Shown here: piece by piece, positions 36,697 through 49,689 of the stretch
Numbering within the stretch: the first letter of the stretch is position 1
How the letters are laid out: each line of letters starts with the position of its first letter
Origin: Metellina segmentata
Lineage: Eukaryota > Arthropoda > Arachnida > Araneae > Tetragnathidae
Assembly: GCA_947359465.1 (NCBI GenBank)
Contig: OX375872.1
Coordinates: 84,624,931 to 84,688,930, forward strand
Reading direction: 5' to 3'
DNA: 64,000 bases
Translations under genes and position numbers: made by a program
The notes under the pieces: model-generated
The model's database searches: none
Seen by the model: the letters and a program-made list of their open reading frames with translations, nothing else
What the model was told of the DNA's origin: nothing

Positions 36697-37030
36697 ATTT
36701 TTTTTCGAACTTGAAATAAATAATGTTTATAATCCTGAGGCAACATCGAAGATTCCATACAAAAGTATGCTCATTACAAACACTGAAGTCATCCCGATAA
36801 TTTTAGCGCTTAAAACACTCAAAATTTAAGCATGAAAGATCAATTCTCAAGTAGACACACTGTGTAACACAACCTTTTTAATACTCTAAAGAAGCGTGTT
36901 TACTTTCCGATTTGAAACAAAAAACGTTTATAATCCTGAGATAACATCGAAACTTCCATGCAAATGTAAGCCCATCACAAACGCTGAAGTCCCTCCGATA
37001 ATTTCAACGCTTAGAACACTCAACTTCAGA
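36697..37030. repeat. Direct duplication, period about 201 bp
   Basis: TTGAAATAAATAATGTTTATAATCCTGAGGCAAC-type sequence at 36711 recurs at 36912. Both continue with ATCGAA..TTCCAT.CAAA, ACAAAC.CTGAAGTC and TTTTA.CGCTTA.AACACTCAA. Confidence 0.9.
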
Positions 37031-37259
37031 ACGTCAGTCTCCGAATTTTAATTTTTCCTCATTTTCCAAACACTTAATGCTTTCTAAAACAATTCATTTA
37101 CACAGAGTAATGAAAACCGTTACTCTTAAAAACACCTAATTACTTCATGCCTCACAACTGCTCTAGAGCATAAGGTAATGTCTACAATCGATCCCGAAAC
37201 CACTTTTAAGCAGAAAAAGTTCAAAGTGCGCCTTAGCAAATACGGAGAGAAAAGAAACA

Positions 37260-37900
37260 AGGAGCACTCGTTTAGCATGATCCGTGACCCCCTCAATTCC
37301 AAAAGCATCATTTAAGCACGGCGTTTCCTCTGGCCGACTCATGTGTCCATCATCTACAATCTTGGGTTATAATTAAGAGCTAAGTGTCATGGGGCCCGGG
37401 CTTAAGCTGTTCGAATGCCGGGGGAAGCAAAAAAGAGGAGCAGAAGAGCGAAACAGCCATCGACAATGCCTTTTTGGCACTGCCTCTGAGCATTTGTTCT
37501 AGTCCCCAAAGAACCGCAAGATTAGTGGAGGTACGACGCTGCAGTTGCAATGTCAGAATGATAACCCAAGGAAAACGATCGGTGGTGGTGGTGGTGGAGG
37601 GGGTTTGTTTGTGCATTTGACTCTCGCAATCTTCTTTGCTTAAATGCTCTATCAAAAGGCAAATACGATTAATAAAGTCATCCGGAATGACTGTTGCCAT
37701 TAACAGGGAACGGTGCACTTGGAAAACCTTGCCGGAATTGCCCAAAGTGTCGCTTAATTGGATCGTGTTTTTGTTCCTAATTCTTGTTTGTTAAAATGGG
37801 GCTCCACTTCACTGCTGTTTAATGGCTGAAATTAGAAGGGTTTTAAAAGCGCGAGGAAATGTGGGAGCGTTTGGTATCGGGTACGAATCCTTCCCTCGCT
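37260..37900. other. GC-richer island with a GGT microsatellite
   Basis: Contains (GGT)6 at 37581-37598 and open frames of 121 codons (minus) and 78 codons (plus) over the same bases. Neither is recognisable. Candidate regulatory island. Confidence 0.3.
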
Positions 37901-37949
37901 AAATACCATTTAAGTGTAGCTGCGGTAATTTTTTTTCTCGTCTCAATTA

Positions 37950-40560
37950 AAAGCTGAAAATGTTGTTAAAAGATAAAGTATTAATTATTCTTGCTGATGG
38001 CACTTCCACACGCGAATCAGTTTAGGAATATATTGGCAGTTTACACCTACAGGAGAGTTTGTTTGTGTTTATATGGGAAGAAGTGGATTTTCAGATCTCG
38101 ACCTTCTTAAAAATGTTGCTGCTTTTTGTTTTCACGTGGGCGGGGTTTTTCGGAATTTGGTGCTATTAACAAGATGGCTTCTTAATGGAGATTTGAAGGA
38201 AGTTTGAGACGTGTTGTTCCTTACAGATTATTTAAGTTGTCTGACGATTTGTTATCTGTGTTTAATCCAGGATTTATAACTGGCATAATACAAGTGTTTT
38301 GAAATACATAAATGGCGTTAGAAGTATTTTATATTGAATATTTTGAGGAACCGGATTTCTCAGCTATTTTTTAAATTCGATGTGCAATATTTCAGGGTGT
38401 AGGTTCAACGTTTAGAAGCATGTCTAATATTGAATCAACACAAAGTGATGGTTAGTGTTTAACATATATACGTCTATATTAGCAATCGTATATAGAGAAC
38501 TGAAAAAGTACTATAAAAACTGAACTTCTGGAGAGCACTGAAATGTAACACAATTGTAATATTACCTGCTTCTAAATTTGATACCTACTTCCCATATATG
38601 ATTACTTATATTTCTTTATGTCTATGACAGCATAGAATGAAATTATTTAATTAACAAAATACTGTAAAGCAGTTATATTGGATTGAGTCTAAGTGTACAG
38701 TGTATCAAGTTTGTTTGACATACAGATTTATATACAGGTAATAAGAAATGTATGAAATAGAGATATTCGAAATTGAGAAAGGTTATATCAATACTAGCTT
38801 TATGAAACACATTAATATTACTTCAATTTTTATGTCCACACAGAGGTAATAAATGTGGTCATTTGGAAATAAATTGAACAAAAATATGACAAGCGACCAC
38901 CACAAAACTTTTGATACATAGTTTTCTATTGTTTGAAAACAAAACTACTTATTTTAGACTGAAACAAAATTCGAGACAAATATTTTGTTTCCTATGAATA
39001 TTCTTTGCAAAAGAAATATGCCTCGATTTTATTCAATTTCCTTTAAAAGAATATCCAAAAGCAAACACAAAATGATGCGTAAAATGTAAAATCACTACAA
39101 TATCGATTTATTTTTATCCAAAAAAATAAGTTGTTCATAGCTGTTATCCAGAACACTTGATTTTCAAAGCAAAAACGATTCTTTAACTGATTAGTATTCA
39201 GTAAAAAATACAAAAGCTTTTCCTTTTCACAAAGCATTTTATTTTAAACTTTGATATTTAATTCCTTAAATAATCGTTTCATATCATTCTTTTTGAAATG
39301 CGCAAGTCAGATGCAAAAAATTGCAGCTTGAATTGAAAGATTCTGTATATCTAATTAGGAAACAAATATGAATTCTCTTTCATTTCGTAATGCAAAGTGC
39401 TCTTTGAAGTGATTCTTGTTAATTTCACTTCGATATTATGAGTTTATAAAGTAATTTTTGCAGTCAGTTACTTTTACAAGTCTGAATTTTCCGCTGTCCT
39501 ATTATCGAAGGGAAAGGGAATGGAAATTTTGAAAAGAAAAAATTGGGCATCCCCTTTAGTAGATTAAATTAGAAACATACGCACGCTTCTATTGACAAAT
39601 CCCCTTTTTTACTCATATTTATCTTCAGAGAACGGAATCAATTTTGAACTAAGAGCGAGTGCTTTACAGATTAAATGGATTCTGAATGCTTTCGTGCATG
39701 TTTATATTCCTTACCCTGATTTGCTAGCAATAATCTCGGAATTAATTTTTGTTGCATTTTTTAAATTTGAAAGGTGAATGGATTTTTAATTAGCTCTATT
39801 GAAATGAAAAATTTCTGTGACAGCGATGGTTGTTTCATTTAATTGATTACTTAAAAACATGCATGTCCTCTTGCGTAAGCGAATTATTTTCCTCTTCTAG
39901 GTCAATTATTTCAAAAATTTCATTTCTCCTTTAATAGAGAATTTACAAAACCATAAATAAAAATCAGGATGTTTATTTCACATTTTTATTTTCTCCACTG
40001 CAAATTATGACATCTAGCCCTTGCTCTAAGATAATGATTACTTTCTGCCAATATACAGTTTTTATGATCTGTGTACATTCGTGAAAGCGAATTAGTAAGT
40101 AAGACTCGCAGAAATAAATATTTATTACATAATATTTTTAAATTTTGTGCAAACATACAATAAAATTAATTGAATTAATTTCATATTCGTTTAAGAGATA
40201 TTGAAATATGATTCAGTCAACTAGCATGTGATGTTATAACCTATATATATATATATACGTATAATTAAAAAAAATATATTTAAAACAATCTATTTTTAAT
40301 TTGAAATGCTCAAATTTAAATTTCTTTTGCTCAAATAAATCTATATTATCCGTCCTTAAGATGATTTTGTAGAACAGTTGAACCCGTTATCCTATGATTG
40401 CATATTATCTGTTTCATTGACGGTATCTTATCATTTAAAAGTTTATTCAGAATTGAAAAATACATAATTATCCACATCGCACCGTATTAATTATTTATTT
40501 GGTATTGACAAAAACTTGCTGAAATTTAATTGCAAATTCAAGAACTGAAAAAATTGGTAA
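37950..40560. other. Long AT-rich stretch
   Basis: About 2.6 kb of AT-rich unique sequence with a short (TA)n at 40242-40257. No gene or mobile element seen. Confidence 0.55.
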
Positions 40561-40569
40561 ACTTTATTT

Positions 40570-40720
40570 TATTTCTAATGCTTGACTACTGGTCTCTTCA
40601 GCCAGTACTGCATAGAGCGAACTGAAGGCTATTGGTAAAATCTCACTCACCGGGATTCGAACCTGTACCTACTGGGTGGCAGACAAACGACATGACCCCA
40701 TACTGAGCACCGGGTTTTAT
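40570..40720 (-). mobile_element. tRNA-derived SINE fragment of a third type (possible)
   Basis: Minus strand: A-box-like GTGCTCAGTATGGGGTC, then CCACCCAGTAGGTACAGGTTC with B box GGTTCGAATCC (complement at about 40655-40665), then a body CTTCAGTTCGCTCTATGCAG. The T arm does not pair well, so a functional tRNA is unlikely. Single copy in this window. Confidence 0.5.
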
Positions 40721-40838
40721 CGAGTTTTCTAAATAATCATTTACTCACTACCATCTTTTTTGCGGTAAAGTACTCACGTGAACAATTATTTCTAATACAA
40801 TCAAGTAAAGTTCTAACTGTTTACTACATGCTCTTTAA

Positions 40839-41058
40839 CCCTCCTGGTGGTGTCTCAATGAGACACCTAGTTATTAGCAAAACTGACCATAACATGATGG
40901 ACGAGATATCTCGTCCTTAGAAGAAAACTGCCAGACCTTGATCTCGTCATCATGAAAAATAATCGACAGCATCTTGATGACGAGACACATCGTCAAGTAT
41001 TAACAAATTTGGTCAGATATTGATGGACGAGATATCTCGTCGAAACCCACTCGGAGGA
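40839..41058. mobile_element. piggyBac-like palindrome MITE, best-preserved copy
   Basis: TTAA at 40835-40838 and 41059-41062. Left end CCCTCCTGGTGGTGTCTC, right end ...CACTCGGAGGA. Exact palindromes GACGAGATATCTCGTC at 40900-40915 and 41026-41041, with a half-site (about 40941) and a degraded site (about 40979) between them at about 40-bp steps. No coding capacity. Confidence 0.93.
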
Positions 41059-41309
41059 TTAAAATTCCCTTTTATTTTTTAAATAAAATCATACTAAATA
41101 CACTAAAAGTGGGTACTTGTCCACTCCTTTGCGTTATTTTCCCAAAATCAATCTTGACTCCTCCAAAAAGTGTGTAAACACACAAAAAGGCAATGTGAGA
41201 AAACGGATCAGTCCCAATATTCTATACCTTTAGCGATGAAAACTTTCACGAGGTAGTAGAGTTTGAAAGGAAAGGTGGTGTTAGGTAAACGATCTTAGAA
41301 AGACCAATC

Positions 41310-41640
41310 CTTACTTATCTAGAAGTCTTTTTTTCCCCGTCTCATTCTGGGTGTGGGGAAAGAGAGTGATATAAACTAAGGGAAGAGACAGAAAAAATTC
41401 CGTTGGTGGAACGGTCTCCTTTTCTTACTTCCCCATATCTTCTTGGAAACGATGGCTCCTTCACAGGATTTACCCATGAAGGGACCGCCATACCAGGAAG
41501 CCGATCTATCAAGTGTATTTTAAAGGTTGGTTCACCGATAAACTGTGAGACAGATGCACCGTATGGGATCACCATTAATTTCCGTTTCCCTTGTAATCCA
41601 TGTATTTGTGTTGGCAATTTCGCTTATCTTCCGTAAGAAA
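41310..41640. other. Unassigned stretch open on both strands
   Basis: Frames of 91 codons (minus 41617-41342) and 77 codons (plus 41403-41636). The minus frame contains a possible acceptor (CTGTCTCACAG) and donor (GGAA|GTAAGAAAAG). The encoded peptide is not recognised. Confidence 0.2.
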
Positions 41641-41649
41641 AAATTTCAA

Positions 41650-42580
41650 TTGTGCGAGGTGTTAAAGATTTATTTAAAAATCAAAATTATTTATGTCCTA
41701 GTTGCTGGACTTTAATAAGAAAATCAGAACTCTGTGGTGATAGATTTCTAAACTGTGCAATTAGATAAACTTTCCGGTTACAGCGTTTGTGAAAAGCGGA
41801 ATTCATAAAATTTAGATAATTTCATTATTTTAAACAATTTTATTTTATCAAAATGCATTTCTGTTTTTCCTTACAACAATAGTTCGAATACTGAGATCAG
41901 GAGAGGTACGATCGTAGTGGGTTTTTTTTTATCAGAAAGATGAAAATCCCACACGCACAAGAAATGGAAGTAAATAAACTGTAACGAAATGTAAGTTTAG
42001 TTTATGGTATAATTCGTTATTACTGATACTTTTTTCCAACTGTTTTCTTTTACAAAATTAGAGGATATAATATATTTCTTAGAATATGTTGGTATAAACT
42101 ATTTGGAGCAGGAATACAAGGAACCTCTTGATATCGATATCGAATATGTACCGTAAATAAATATTTCTTTATCATGTCGTATACATAAATATTGTACTCA
42201 AAATCCAGATATTATTTGTATTTAATGTCTCAAGAAACTATGTATTCGTTTTTATTAATTTAAGACAGCTTCCAATAAATCGGACACAGGCGAAGAAAAA
42301 GGAGAAACCATGAGATTTCAAACAGGTCGAATTGAATTTTAAAGAATTCACAGTGTTTTAAAATCGGCTATACAGAAAAAAAAATTAACTTATATCACTA
42401 ATAAAAAGGAATACCCATATTGTAACAACCTCACACCTTACATCACGATTATCAATCTCGACTCTGAAATCGAAGTTTTATCTTACGAAAGTGAATCGAT
42501 ACATAAACGATCGATACTATTCTAATAAATAATCTTATTTACCCTTCTCAACTGCCTAGTTTGCGAGGTCTTTCTATTCA
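41650..42580. other. AT-rich stretch, nothing recognisable
   Basis: No supported feature. Confidence 0.5.
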
Positions 42581-42599
42581 AGCTATCCTATCAGTATGC

Positions 42600-43130
42600 T
42601 GAAAATGCAATCAATATGTTGGCTCACAAAAGTTTATTCGGCTTCGACTACACTTTTCGACGCGTTCCATATATTTACATGGTACCCTGCTGTGTACCTT
42701 TGAAGGGACGGGAGAGTTATTTGATCCTTAGGAATTGTAAAGCACTTTCCAGATCAGCGCTTGAGTCGTCCGTACAGGTACATTTTCGTCTACGGATATA
42801 GATTGATATATTCGGATATAGATATGTCTTCCTTCAGTTCTGTCTTTCTCATGCATAATGGAAAAGCTATTTTCTACGCTGAGAAAAATATTTGAATCCG
42901 TCGCCGCGCTCTCCGGCGATGAAATCGGTATCTATGGCAGAAGGAGGGTCAGGTTTAGAATGACCTGAGAAGTGATCATTTTCCGGGATCTCCCAGAGTA
43001 CTTTTTAGAGGTGAAAACTGGCAAGTGTCATTCAGGTCTTCGCCGCCGATTTCTTCTTTTGGGAAGCTTTTCGCACAGATGCTTTTGGATGTTGGACAGT
43101 GGGAAAGATAATGTTCTGTGGTAGACAGAC
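42600..43130. other. GC-richer island, unassigned
   Basis: Unique sequence with CpG-rich GTCGCCGCGCTCTCCGGCG (42900-42918) and GATCTCCCAGAG (one mismatch from a COE core). No recognisable protein. Confidence 0.3.
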
Positions 43131-43770
43131 TGGAAAGTAATAACTCTTATTGGAAGCGTAGGATACTTTGGTTTCGTATGGAGTTTGTACAGTACCAAAC
43201 GTGATACTTAACTAGGAGCCGTTTTTTTTTTATCATACCAAAATATTCTCTATTTTTTAACCCTCTGAGAGTCGAAATTCCTGAGTACTGTAGTCTTGCT
43301 TTTACTCCACACATTTAATGTCTAAATAACCGCATTTATTAGTTAAAAGAGTCCAATGAACTATTCCATTGATCACGAAGGTCAAACCTGGCTAGAAGTC
43401 ATTTAGTGAAGATTTGCAGGAAATTTGGTTTAGAGCAGACACTCGTTAATTGACCAAAAAATATTTTACAGCACAGCCGAGATCACTCTAACCGCATTAA
43501 TTTAAGAAACGGGTTAAATAAATAAATGTGTTGCTTTTAAGTACTTGAATGAAGAAAACTGGAATGAATTGAATGAAAAAACTATTACACTCATTTGTAA
43601 ACATTGTAATAACATAATAATTATATATATAATTCCAGCAAAAAGACAAACAAAACCAAGCAACAGGTAAACCAGGAAAACAAGACTTAACTGAAGACTT
43701 AAAAAAATAAAAACTATGATTTCATTTGAAGTTTGGCAGAATGAAACTTAATCTGGCTTTATTATGCATT

Positions 43771-43985
43771 ATCTAGATCTACTTATATCTTATCTACCTA
43801 TATCTATACCTACTTACATCTTGTCTACCTACATCTATACCTACTTACATTTTATCTACCTACATCTATACCTACTTACATCTTATCTACCTATACCTAC
43901 TTATATATTTATATATATATATGCCTAATTTTATGCATATATCTGTACCTACTTATATATACATAGCAACTATATTTACCAACTG
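43771..43985. repeat. 31-bp tandem repeat grading into CTAT/TA simple sequence
   Basis: Units beginning TCTACCTACATCTATACC recur about every 31 bp from about 43793, then degrade into TATATAT and TACTTATATATAC. It lies directly upstream of a SINE1 head. Its TACCTAC core resembles SINE1 tails, so it may have grown from the tail of a lost SINE copy. Confidence 0.9.
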
Positions 43986-43989
43986 TATA

Positions 43990-44315
43990 ACCTATAAAGG
44001 TGCGGAAGCCCAGTTTGAAGAGCAATGGATTAGTAATCGGAGGGTTGCAAGTTTAAGTCCAACCAAACCCTTCGTGTATACTTGGGTTGGTGCACGTTAA
44101 ATCTGTTGTAGTCTAAAATCTCCTTACGTTGGTATGGTGTGAAAGCTTGGAGCGTGGAGTCCCGGTTCAAATGCTCACCTCATCATTTAAAAGTGGTTCA
44201 AAATTACGTCGTGTTGTCGTCGGATCTTTCCCTTAGAAATTGATCACGGACCGTCACCAATAGCACATTGTGACGCTTTAGGTCGACGTTAATTAACTAT
44301 CTACCTACCAACAGC
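43990..44315 (+). mobile_element. SINE1 copy, full length
   Basis: Head with GGATTAGTAATCGGAGGG and a decayed B box (AAGTTTAAGTCC). Body GGTGCACGTTAAATCTG, CTTACGTTGGTATGGTG. 3' half TTCAAAATTACGTCGTG, GGACCGTCACCAATAGC, then GTCGACGTTAATTAAC with a CTATCTACCTACC tail. Confidence 0.9.
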
Positions 44316-44430
44316 TACTTATATTTATCTATAACTATACAACTTTTTCAAATAACTATATGTGGTACCAGCAAGAACTATGAAGTGGAAATGGTCTTTT
44401 GAAAGAGAAAAAAAAGGCTGTGCTTTCTTT
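44316..44430. repeat. SINE1 3' flank shared with 49480-49595
   Basis: TATTTATCTATAACTA, GGTACCAGCAAGAACTATGA and TTTTGAAAGAGAAAAAA align with ATATTTATCTATAACTA, GCACCAGAAAGAACCAGAAA and TTTTAAAAGAGAAAAAA after the other SINE1. The repeat therefore extends beyond the SINE proper. Confidence 0.7.
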
Positions 44431-44439
44431 TAATCCCTA

Positions 44440-45260
44440 AATGAATGAGCTCCATCTCCTCATCTAAGGATGCGCTGTCTTTAGACATCTGGGAGGGGAA
44501 ATTAACAAGGGGCAATTGCATGGAATAAAGCCGGCTGTACATCACTGTGCGGACCGCGAACGTAGATTGGGAGAGTGGCCAGGGTGCTGTGTAGAGAAAT
44601 GTGCAGAGAAAAAAATGCCCGCTGACGGGGTGGTATCGAGTTACCTGCGACGCGAAGTGTTGGGGGATGGGGAGAAAATAGGGGTAAAACCGGGAATACG
44701 AGGGGAACGATAATGGGCCTATGGTTCTGTCTCTTCCTTTGGAAGATACCATTTTTGTCTTAGAGGGTGTGGGTGGAAGCTGTTCCGGAATCGCGAATAA
44801 TCATAAGACGTGGTAATCGCTGGTGGGACCTGTCTTTCCTCGAAGCTCAACCACTGAAGACTTACTTGGAAGAATGAAAGAAAACAGAGACAGTGCTCTT
44901 CTGGAAAATAATCTGATTTTTACACCAATTTGTTCAGTTTTCGTTTCTTATTACGGGCTTACAGTGCTTCTTGATGTGTCAAAATGTTTTAAACAAATGT
45001 GGAATGCCATTCTTAGACCAGCTACGTTTTCGTATTTCAGAAATTTTAGCGCAAAACTGATATTGGATCAATGTGTGGTTTGGCATAGTATTAGATTCTC
45101 AGTAACAAAGGCCAAACACACCTGTTGTAGGTACATTGTAATTTTCTACCTTGAACCCATTTTAAGCAAAGAATGAATTGGTTGATTATTCTTTAAATAT
45201 TCTTTCTTATTGTCTTAGACCCGTTTCTCAACGCGTTTTTATGTCTCCCTATGCACTACC
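44440..45260. other. Unassigned stretch
   Basis: The 124-codon minus frame 44752-44378 overlaps the repeat flank and has no recognisable domain. The 117-codon plus frame 44823-45173 is likewise unrecognised. Confidence 0.3.
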
Positions 45261-45271
45261 GGGCTAGTTAA

Positions 45272-45486
45272 ACCTCCTAGGGATTTGAACGAGTTTTCGT
45301 GTCCATGAATATCTGACCAATTTTGCCAATGACGAGATATCTCGTCATCAAGATATTTATAGCCAACTTTTTATTGATGACGAGATCAAGATCTGATCAG
45401 TTTTCTCTCGATGACGAGATGTCTCGTGCATCAAATCTGATCAGTTTTCAAGACGAGATACATCGTCGAGACAACCACCAGGAGAG
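45272..45486. mobile_element. piggyBac-like palindrome MITE
   Basis: TTAA at 45268-45271 on the left. The right end GACAACCACCAGGAGAG is followed by CTAG (decayed TTAA). Exact palindrome at 45331-45346, decayed ones at about 45370, 45414 and 45452, with CTGATCAGTTTT spacers. Confidence 0.9.
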
Positions 45487-45499
45487 CTAGATTCCGGAG

Positions 45500-45810
45500 A
45501 TCGGTCTTTTTACAGTAAGCGATTGTTATATGCTACCCATACAAGTATATAATGTTTACCAATACGAAATAACAATGTGGTCACTCAACCAAATGGTTTA
45601 TTAGGTATGCAGTTTATAATAGCTATGAGGCATCGGATATTATTTAGATGAACAATTTGACAAGTTCATTTAAAGACGATGCTGCAGATACTGCCTTGTT
45701 GACTATCGAGGCCTCATAGAGGGTCTAGCACCTCTATTATTTGCTTTCCTTCTACAAATAATGAAAAATCAGTTATATTTATCGAAACGTTATAAATTCT
45801 GGAGACATAT
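45500..45810. other. AT-rich stretch, nothing recognisable
   Basis: No supported feature. Confidence 0.5.
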
Positions 45811-45814
45811 CAAT

Positions 45815-45950
45815 GGTTAGTTGGATAGGTTTATGGCGCAAGAGTCATACTGAAAAAACCCGAACTTGATCCACCGCTTACAACTCGCAGGTTGCTAATG
45901 CAATACGTAAAACCACTTAGCCACATTGCTAATAAAATTTCCTTACCGTC
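45815..45950 (-). mobile_element. SINE2 copy with readable tRNA-like head
   Basis: On the minus strand the head reads TGTGGCTAAGTGGTTTTACG (A box), then GCAACCTGCGAGTTG and a decayed B box (CAAGTTCGGGTT). The 3' end GCCATAAACCTATCCAACTA lies at 45820-45840. It shows that SINE2 is tRNA-derived. Confidence 0.85.
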
Positions 45951-45959
45951 TACCAAAGA

Positions 45960-47900
45960 GACGCTCTTTGAACTAAATACTGCTTAGCCACCTTCAAGTT
46001 CATCGGAAGTGGCGGGACTTCGGGCCACGTTCTCCCACAAAACATCTACTCAACGCAATAGAAAATAGCTAAATATGAACTCACGAACCCTCACGTCTAA
46101 TTTCGAATCATATTGCTTAAAATAACCTGCCCTATATCCACCCTTCAGTTTCCCGAAGAGCGACATCGTCCTTTGTGTCGCCACCTGATCATTGTTTCAA
46201 TGCCCAGCCATATAGTATGTCCTAGCCAAGATATCTGAAACCAACTTTCAATTCATCTAACATCCTTAGATCCGAGAGCCGTACGTACGTTTAAAAGCCG
46301 TTTTTATTCCGAGAAGCTTTGCTTGAATGGATTGTCTCCGGGAGAAAAAGATTTTTGAAGAATTCTTAATCTTTTTTAAGAAAATTGAAGAAAAGCAACC
46401 GAGAGAAAAAAAAGTATTCACACAAATGAGAGAAGAATCCTCCTCCATTGAACATTCGTTCGGATGGTTTCTTTCCAGGGTCTTCACTCTTCTTTAGAAA
46501 GGAGCGGGATTTTTTTTTGTTCTCCGCGCTTTCTTTCCCTGCGTATTATTTGTTTAGCTTGTAACTCTTAGAAAGTACTAATTCCTCCCCTCACATCGCT
46601 GCACAAGTCTAGCGCACGTGCAATTATTGAGGACGTAAAATAAAGAAGTATCTTCTCGGGCTTCACTTCAACACTCCGCGTCTCTTGGGTCCTTTTAGCG
46701 ACAATAGGACTTCTTTGTTTTGGGCGAAACTCGCAGAACGCGTGAGAGCCAAAAAATATTTTATGCGGAAGCCGTAGTGAGGGGTGAGATATGGAGATAA
46801 AAAATTATGAAAGTTAAAAAAAATAGACTTAAAAAATATCGAAGCGTCTACGTATAATAAGCAAATACGGAAGGATGAAGGGACACGCGCTTTTTTTTTT
46901 AAATTATTTTTACTATGACGACAGTGTCAGTCACCAATTATTCTCCGTGTAAAATCCGAGAGAGCGTTACTTTCTACTTGACTTGTTTTTATTCCCTGCT
47001 CACGGTATGTCAAATTCTAAATTAATTGTTCGTATTCATTTCTGTGCGTTTTCTGTCTTTGACTTAGGCATCTGGTTTTCCACAGCGAGTCTTTTTTCTT
47101 CGATGCTTCATCCTCCTCTCCACGTAAAGTATTTTTTGTGTTTTTATTTGTGAAAATCCCCCCCCCCCCTCCAGCGGGATGGTGTGGTGAAGGAGAGCTC
47201 CCCTTCAGCACGTCTTCATTTTATCTCTCCGTATTTTCTCTCACTCTTTGCTCTTCGCTAATGTATTCAGCGGTTGGAGAAGAAAATTGAGCATATTTAT
47301 TTGATGTAGTTCATCTTTTTGCTTCCAGAGCCGAAGCCAATATTATATTAGTATCTCTGCGTTTATGCTTGAATCCCCCCTTTTTAACTCTCGCCTTATC
47401 CCTTTAGCAATTTAAAGATAAATCCTTTTAAATTCAAAAAAGGGTAGAGAAAAAAATGCTTTTTTTTTTCTTCTTTCGATTAGTTGGGCCAGCGTTGAGA
47501 CAGATGGGGCCTAATACAGAAACACGACTAAACTCTTACATCTGATTTAGATCAATATGAACTCTCGCAGAACGCTTTGCAATGATTTTTTACTCTTCTT
47601 CTTTTCTCTATACGCATTTACATTTTAACTCGAGGCGGATTCTGGTTGGCAGAGTTTTCGCAAGGGTTTTCAAATGGGTTTGTATTTTTTCCACCTCATA
47701 ATGTGCATGAATATTTCGCTTTTTTCTTTCCATTTTCCCTTTCACGGGGACTGTTTTGTAAAACACTTAATTGATGAATCGTGTAGCGATGAACAAGAGA
47801 ATGCGCTTTCGACGAAAAACGCGCACTTTCTTGTTCGCTTTCTTTTTATTGCGCTTTTTACTTCTTCCTCTTTTGCGTGTATTTAGAAGATAAACGTTTC
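45960..47900. other. Mixed stretch, no gene recognised
   Basis: Alternating pyrimidine-rich and AT-rich sequence with a poly-C run (about 47158-47169). Frames of up to 73 codons are unrecognised. 46480-46760 and 47000-47260 are GC-richer. Confidence 0.45.
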
Positions 47901-48179
47901 GATGATTGATTTCGTTGAGACGCACCAACTGTCAGAGCACGAAAAGCGCTCCACGAAGAAAAATTCGCGGTTCCCTAGCTCCTCGCGCTGGTTGCTTTTT
48001 ATGAACTGAGAGTTGCTTTTTCTTGTTCGGACTCCTATGTTATCGGGACTGCTGAGTGTTAAATATAATGGTACATTTGCACCAATAAATGTGCGATTTA
48101 AGAAATGGAAGTGCGACAATCCAGCTCAAGTGCAAAATTTCTATATGGCATCCCTGAATATTTGTGCACAAACAAAATT

Positions 48180-48535
48180 GGGCCTTCAAATAGATTTCTG
48201 TGTTAAATAAACATTTAGAAATTTATTACAGAAATATATTTAGACTAAGCTGTTGGGGCATCAAATAGATTCCGTATTAAAAATAAACATTTCAAATTTT
48301 ATTACATAAAAAACCATGAATAGATTACGAAATAAGGTATTCAAATAGATTTTCTTTTGAACAAACATTAAAAATTTTGTTACATAGTTATGTGTTGATT
48401 GCGAAGCAAGTTCTTCAATTAGATTTCGTTATTAAATAAACATTTGAAATATTTTTGAATAACTATATTTCGATTACAAAGGCCTGCAAATAGATTTTCT
48501 TATTAAATAAACATTAAAAATTTACTTCTATAGGA
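48180..48535. repeat. Degenerate tandem repeat, five units of about 71-80 bp
   Basis: TCAAATAGATTT-type starts at 48186, 48261, 48341, 48414 and 48485. Each is followed by TTATTAAATAAACATT..AAATTT.TTAC. Confidence 0.9.
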
Positions 48536-48888
48536 GATTTGTCATAAATCGTATCTTTTAACGATAAATATCCGATTTCATGATCTATGCAGCGAATATT
48601 TTATACTTGTAATACTAAGCACTCAACGAGTGTTGTTTATACTTGCAATAGTAAGCTCTCAGTGGAGGTTTAAAATTTAACACGAGATTTGATGTGGAGA
48701 CTGAGACTTTAATAGCTTAATATCCTTGAAATCACACATCATACGCATTTTTATGAGTGGTATCGCTTCTATCATTAAGTATCCTTTATTTGTTACGTCA
48801 CTGTCATTTATTGTTTTTCAAACATTTTTCGCATTTTTAAATGCAAATAAAATGTAGTTTTAATGGTAAAAAGTTTAAATACATTTAA

Positions 48889-48982
48889 ACCTCCATATGG
48901 TTTTGACGATATATCTCGTCCAACAAGATCCGATCAATTTTGTTAATGACGAGATACCTCGTCGAGACAACCACCAGGAGGG
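48889..48982. mobile_element. Minimal piggyBac-like palindrome MITE (94 bp)
   Basis: TTAA at 48885-48888 and TTGA at 48983-48986. Ends ACCTCCATATGGTTTTGACG and CGAGACAACCACCAGGAGGG. Contains just two palindromes (48905 and 48947, one mismatch each, 42 bp apart): the shortest form of the family here. Confidence 0.9.
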
Positions 48983-49050
48983 TTGAGTTAACATAGTACA
49001 TCTTGCTTTTGAAAGGATGAAATTCAGAAACATACAAAGCTGATTAAAAA

Positions 49051-49470
<420 letters not shown>

Positions 49471-49479
49471 ATCTACATA

Positions 49480-49595
49480 TACTGATATTTATCTATAACT
49501 AAGTAAGGTTTTTTAATGAAGCATATATACTGCACCAGAAAGAACCAGAAAGTCGAATTGGCCTTTTAAAAGAGAAAAAATGTTATTTTTATTTT
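49480..49595. repeat. SINE1 3' flank shared with 44316-44430
   Basis: Aligned with the flank of the 43990 copy (see there). Followed to about 49680 by CTACC/CTACTTA-rich simple sequence. Confidence 0.7.
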
Positions 49596-49689
49596 AATAT
49601 TTCCTACCTACTGCTACTTAACTACCTTTATCCTTAATCCTTACTCTACTTCTTAACTACCTATCCACATTAGTCTTATTAATAAACTA

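Noticed and set aside
40645..40712. Functional tRNA gene on the minus strand
   Set aside because: A and B boxes are present but the T stem pairs poorly and no cloverleaf or acceptor pairing is convincing; classified as a SINE fragment.
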